Source: Bog-473 sp964457065
GTDB lineage: Bacteria > Actinomycetota > Acidimicrobiia > Acidimicrobiales > RAAP-2
Assembly (NCBI GenBank): GCA_964457065.1
Contig: CAYWDQ010000131.1
Coordinates: 1 to 8,861 of the forward strand
DNA length: 8,861 nucleotides
Direction: 5' to 3'
Shown here: piece after piece, positions 7,066 through 8,861 of the stretch
Layout of the letters: every line of letters starts with the position of its first letter
Numbering within the stretch: the stretch's first letter is position 1
Program-made: the position numbers and the translations under genes
The notes under the pieces: generated by a model
Seen by the model: the letters and a program-made list of their open reading frames with translations, nothing else
Told to the model about the DNA's origin: nothing
Databases searched by the model: none

Positions 7066-8312
7066 AGGCGCGCCCCGAAGCGCTCGCAGACGGTCAGTGC
7101 GCTGCGGACCCCGTCCTCGTGGAACCCGTAGCCCCAGTACGCACCGCAGAACGACACCGACCCGGCACTCAGGGAGCGCTGATGTTGCTGCGCCGCCACG
7201 GCCGCCTGGTCGACCACCGGGTGCGCGTAGTCGAAGCGGGCCACGACCGTGTCGGGGTTGATCTCGTCGTCGCGGTTGAGCGTGACCAGCACGGGACGGT
7301 CGGCGTCGAATCCCTGCAGCCGGTTCAGGTAGTAGGTGAGGGTGGCCCGCCGCGCGGGAACGCCCGGACGCAGGTAGTTCCACGACGCCCAGGCCCGGCG
7401 GTTGGCGGGCAGCAGCGTGGCGTCGGTGTGCAGCGTCGCCTGGTTGGGCTGATACCGGATGGCGCCCAGCACGGCCCGCTCCTCGCCGCTCGGGTCGCCG
7501 AGCAGCGCCAGCGCCTGATCGCTGTGCGTCGCGATGACGACGTGGTCGAACGTCGCCGGCCCCTCCGGCAGGAGGAGCTCGACGCCGTCGCGCTGGCGCC
7601 GCACCTTCGACACGCCGGCTCCGAGGTGCAGCCTGTTCCGGTTGCGGAACGGCTCGAGGATCGCCTGGACGTAACGGGTCGAGCCCCCCGTGACGGTGCG
7701 CCAGGCCGGCTGGTCCCCGGGGCCCAGCAGCCCGTGGCGGCTGAAGAACTCGGCGAAGGTCCGTGCCGGAATCTCCGTGAAGGTCTCCGGGTCGGCGGAC
7801 CAGATCGCGGAGCCGAGCGGGATCAGGTACCAGTCGAGGAAACCCTGCGACCACCGGCGGCCGTCGAGGAGGTCGGCCAGGCTGCCCGACGGCGCGCCCG
7901 GATCGGTCACGAGGCGGTGGGCGAGGCGGTTGAACCGGACGACGTCGGCCAGCATGGCGAGGAAGGCGGGCCGGGCGGCGTTGCGCCGCTGGGCGAAGAC
8001 GGTGGAGAGCGACGTCCCGCGCCACTCGAGCCCGCAGCTGAGGTCGGAGAGGCTGAAGCTCATGTCGCTCGGGTGCGTCGCCACCCCGAGGTCGGCCAGG
8101 AGGCGGGTGAACAGGGGGTAGGTCCGCTCGTTGTAGACGAGGAAGCCGGTGTCCGCGGCAACCGGACCACCGGGGAGGTCGACCGTGACGGTGTTGGCAT
8201 GGCCGCCCGGCCGCCCGTCGGCTTCGAAGACGTGGGCGTCGTGGCCCTGCTGGCGCAGCAGGTGGGCGGCGGTCATGCCGGCGATGCCGCTTCCGACGAT
8301 GGCGATACGCAA
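7062..8312 (-). CDS. FAD-dependent oxidoreductase (NAD(P)/FAD-binding, amine-oxidase fold, COG2907-like)
   Basis: A 416-residue flavoprotein and the first gene of the minus-strand operon. The N-terminus is a dinucleotide-binding fold, G7-x-G9-x-x-G12 with E30 at the end of the second strand, then RPGGHANTV (34-42) and the subgroup motif DTGFLVYN (54-61). Further marks are IPLGSAIWS, VTGGSTRYV, VVIATHSDQAL (substrate/FAD domain) and the C-terminal FAD contact GYGFHEDGVRSAL. The amine-oxidase/phytoene-desaturase fold suggests desaturation or oxidation of a lipid, not of an amine; flavoproteins paired with Cfa-family enzymes act in making branched or furan fatty acids elsewhere, but the reaction here is unproven. 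The start is TTG at 8312, supported by GGGAG (8322-8318) at 5 nt and by the family N-terminus RIAIVGSGIAG. Transcription probably starts in the shared palindromic region near 8338. Confidence 0.9.
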   Translation of the reverse strand: MRIAIVGSGIAGMTAAHLLRQQGHDAHVFEADGRPGGHANTVTVDLPGGPVAADTGFLVYNERTYPLFTRLLADLGVATHPSDMSFSLSDLSCGLEWRGTSLSTVFAQRRNAARPAFLAMLADVVRFNRLAHRLVTDPGAPSGSLADLLDGRRWSQGFLDWYLIPLGSAIWSADPETFTEIPARTFAEFFSRHGLLGPGDQPAWRTVTGGSTRYVQAILEPFRNRNRLHLGAGVSKVRRQRDGVELLLPEGPATFDHVVIATHSDQALALLGDPSGEERAVLGAIRYQPNQATLHTDATLLPANRRAWASWNYLRPGVPARRATLTYYLNRLQGFDADRPVLVTLNRDDEINPDTVVARFDYAHPVVDQAAVAAQQHQRSLSAGSVSFCGAYWGYGFHEDGVRSALTVCERFGARL

Positions 8313-8333
8313 GGATGCTCCCGAGTCGAGGTG

Positions 8334-8350
8334 TATTTAGCACTAAACTA
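8334..8350. promoter_or_regulatory. divergent promoter with palindromic candidate operator for the two lipid operons
   Basis: The 80-nt gap between the divergent genes holds TTTAG-CA-CTAAA (8336-8347), a palindrome with 5-bp arms. On the minus strand the wider match is GTTTA-GTGC-TAAAT (8348-8335), the same 10 fixed bases as at 4047-4060. Both strands offer a TANNNT -10 overlapping it: TAGTTT at 8350-8345 for the flavoprotein operon (start near 8338) and TAAACT at 8344-8349 for the SRPBCC operon (start near 8356). One bound regulator would therefore block both. No -35 consensus is evident on either side. The AT-rich core stands out in an otherwise GC-rich stretch. The operator role is inference. 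Confidence 0.55.
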
Positions 8351-8392
8351 GTCGCCGAGCGGCCGCCGCCGAGCGCGGCACGAAGGGATCCC

Positions 8393-8821
8393 ATGGCGAC
8401 GTACAGCACCGAGATCGATTCCACGAGGGGCCGGGAGGAGGCATTCGAGTACCTGGCCACCTTCTCCAATGCCCGAGAGTGGGACCCTTCCGTGACCGAA
8501 GCCGAGGCGCTGTCGCCGGATCGGGCCCAGGTGGGTTCCGTGTACAGGCTGGGCGTGCGCGTCGCGGGCCGGGTCGTCAGCTTCGACTACACCGTGGTCG
8601 CCCTGGAGCGGCCCTCCCGCGTGGTGCTCGAGGCGAGACATCCCCTGATGGTGTCGACGGACACCATCAGAGTGGACACTGCCGAATGGGGCTCGCGCGT
8701 GCGCTACGACGCCGTGCTCGAGCCTCGAGGCGCGCTCCGCCTGGCCGCGCCGCTGGTGGCGAGGTCCTTTGCCAAGATGGCGGACCGCGGTGCCGCCGGC
8801 CTTCGGCGCGCCCTGGCATGA
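8393..8821 (+). CDS. SRPBCC family protein (START/Bet v1-like hydrophobic ligand-binding)
   Basis: A 142-residue protein with the SRPBCC (polyketide cyclase/START-like) pattern: an N-terminal strand MATYSTEIDSTRGREEAFEYL, then FSNAREWDPSVTEAE (24-38), the strands GSVYRLGVRVAGRVVSFDYT and VVALERPSRVVLEAR, and a long C-terminal helix (about 116-142) that would close a hydrophobic cavity. Such proteins bind or transform lipids and polyketides; no catalytic residue can be named. The ATG at 8393 has AAGGGA (8383-8388) at 4 nt. An in-frame upstream ATG at 8315 would add 26 residues read through the divergent promoter and is rejected. The stop is ATGA-overlapped with the next gene, giving an operon divergent from the flavoprotein genes and probably under the same operator. 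It is likely an accessory lipid-handling protein. Confidence 0.8.
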   Translation: MATYSTEIDSTRGREEAFEYLATFSNAREWDPSVTEAEALSPDRAQVGSVYRLGVRVAGRVVSFDYTVVALERPSRVVLEARHPLMVSTDTIRVDTAEWGSRVRYDAVLEPRGALRLAAPLVARSFAKMADRGAAGLRRALA

Positions 8822-8861
8822 GCCGGACGCGCCTGTCCGGGGTGGTCGACGCCGCGCTCGA
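8818..8861 (+). CDS. start of a further gene, possibly a short-chain dehydrogenase (5' end only)
   Basis: An ATG at 8818 overlaps the SRPBCC stop as ATGA and opens a frame reading MSRTRLSGVVDAAL to the window edge with no stop. The 4-nt overlap is typical of coupled actinobacterial genes, so a real gene is likely. Only about 14 residues are visible and none is diagnostic. A short-chain dehydrogenase/reductase is proposed because such genes often accompany the Cfa-like/DUF1365/flavoprotein set and some have similar leaders before the Rossmann fold. The product is inferred from context. Confidence 0.5.
   Translation, partial: MSRTRLSGVVDAAL

Noticed and set aside
8315..8392. ATG at 8315 as the SRPBCC start
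   Set aside because: The coding would pass through the divergent promoter and palindrome; ATG 8393 has a ribosome binding site and gives the family N-terminus.
7066..8469. N-terminal extension of the DUF1365 frame across the flavoprotein gene
   Set aside because: The frame stays open by composition only; the extension is Arg/Pro-rich, unrelated to DUF1365, and shadows the real flavoprotein coding frame.

Overview
The window is about 70% GC by eye, with G/C-ending codons, GTG and TTG starts beside ATG, Shine-Dalgarno-led genes beside one apparently leaderless gene, and tightly overlapped operons. This points to a high-GC actinobacterium. The feel of the proteins suggests an uncultured or acidimicrobial-type lineage, but that placement is a guess. 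No insertion sequence, phage gene, CRISPR array or rRNA was seen.

Left part (1-4001). A tRNA-Lys(CTT) lies on the minus strand and runs off the left edge. The 291 bases up to the first gene (74-364) hold a candidate -10 for the tRNA, a GC-rich hairpin, and a clean 6-6-6 inverted repeat abutting a -10-like hexamer ahead of the next gene. On the plus strand follow an acyl-CoA dehydrogenase (365-1492), a Cupin_5/DUF985 protein (1510-1932) and an acetyl-CoA synthetase (2025-4001). These look like ordinary acyl-CoA and acetate metabolism.

Right part (4040-8861). This is the interesting half. A plus-strand regulator (4059-4946) joins an excisionase/BldC-type helix-turn-helix to a cobalamin-binding module of the CarH/LitR photoreceptor type, with the W-x9-EH adenosyl-capping signature and a base-off axial histidine. 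Converging on it, with a 9-nt overlap of the 3' ends, is a three-gene minus-strand operon read in the order FAD-dependent oxidoreductase (8312-7062), DUF1365 protein (7065-6193), Cfa-family lipid methyltransferase (6200-4938). The three are joined by 4-nt and 8-nt overlaps. Divergent from it is a second operon: an SRPBCC protein (8393-8821) and the first codons of a further gene (8818 onward), possibly a short-chain dehydrogenase.

The AT-rich palindrome GTTTA-N4-TAAAT occurs in both places where such a regulator would be expected to act. One copy lies across the start codon of the regulator gene (4047-4060) and the other in the divergent promoter of the two lipid operons (8335-8348). No other TTTA/TAAA pair was noticed in the window. 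The simplest model is a B12-dependent, probably light-responsive, autoregulated switch controlling a membrane-lipid-modifying gene set. The family associations are established knowledge. The operator, the light response and the lipid product are inference.
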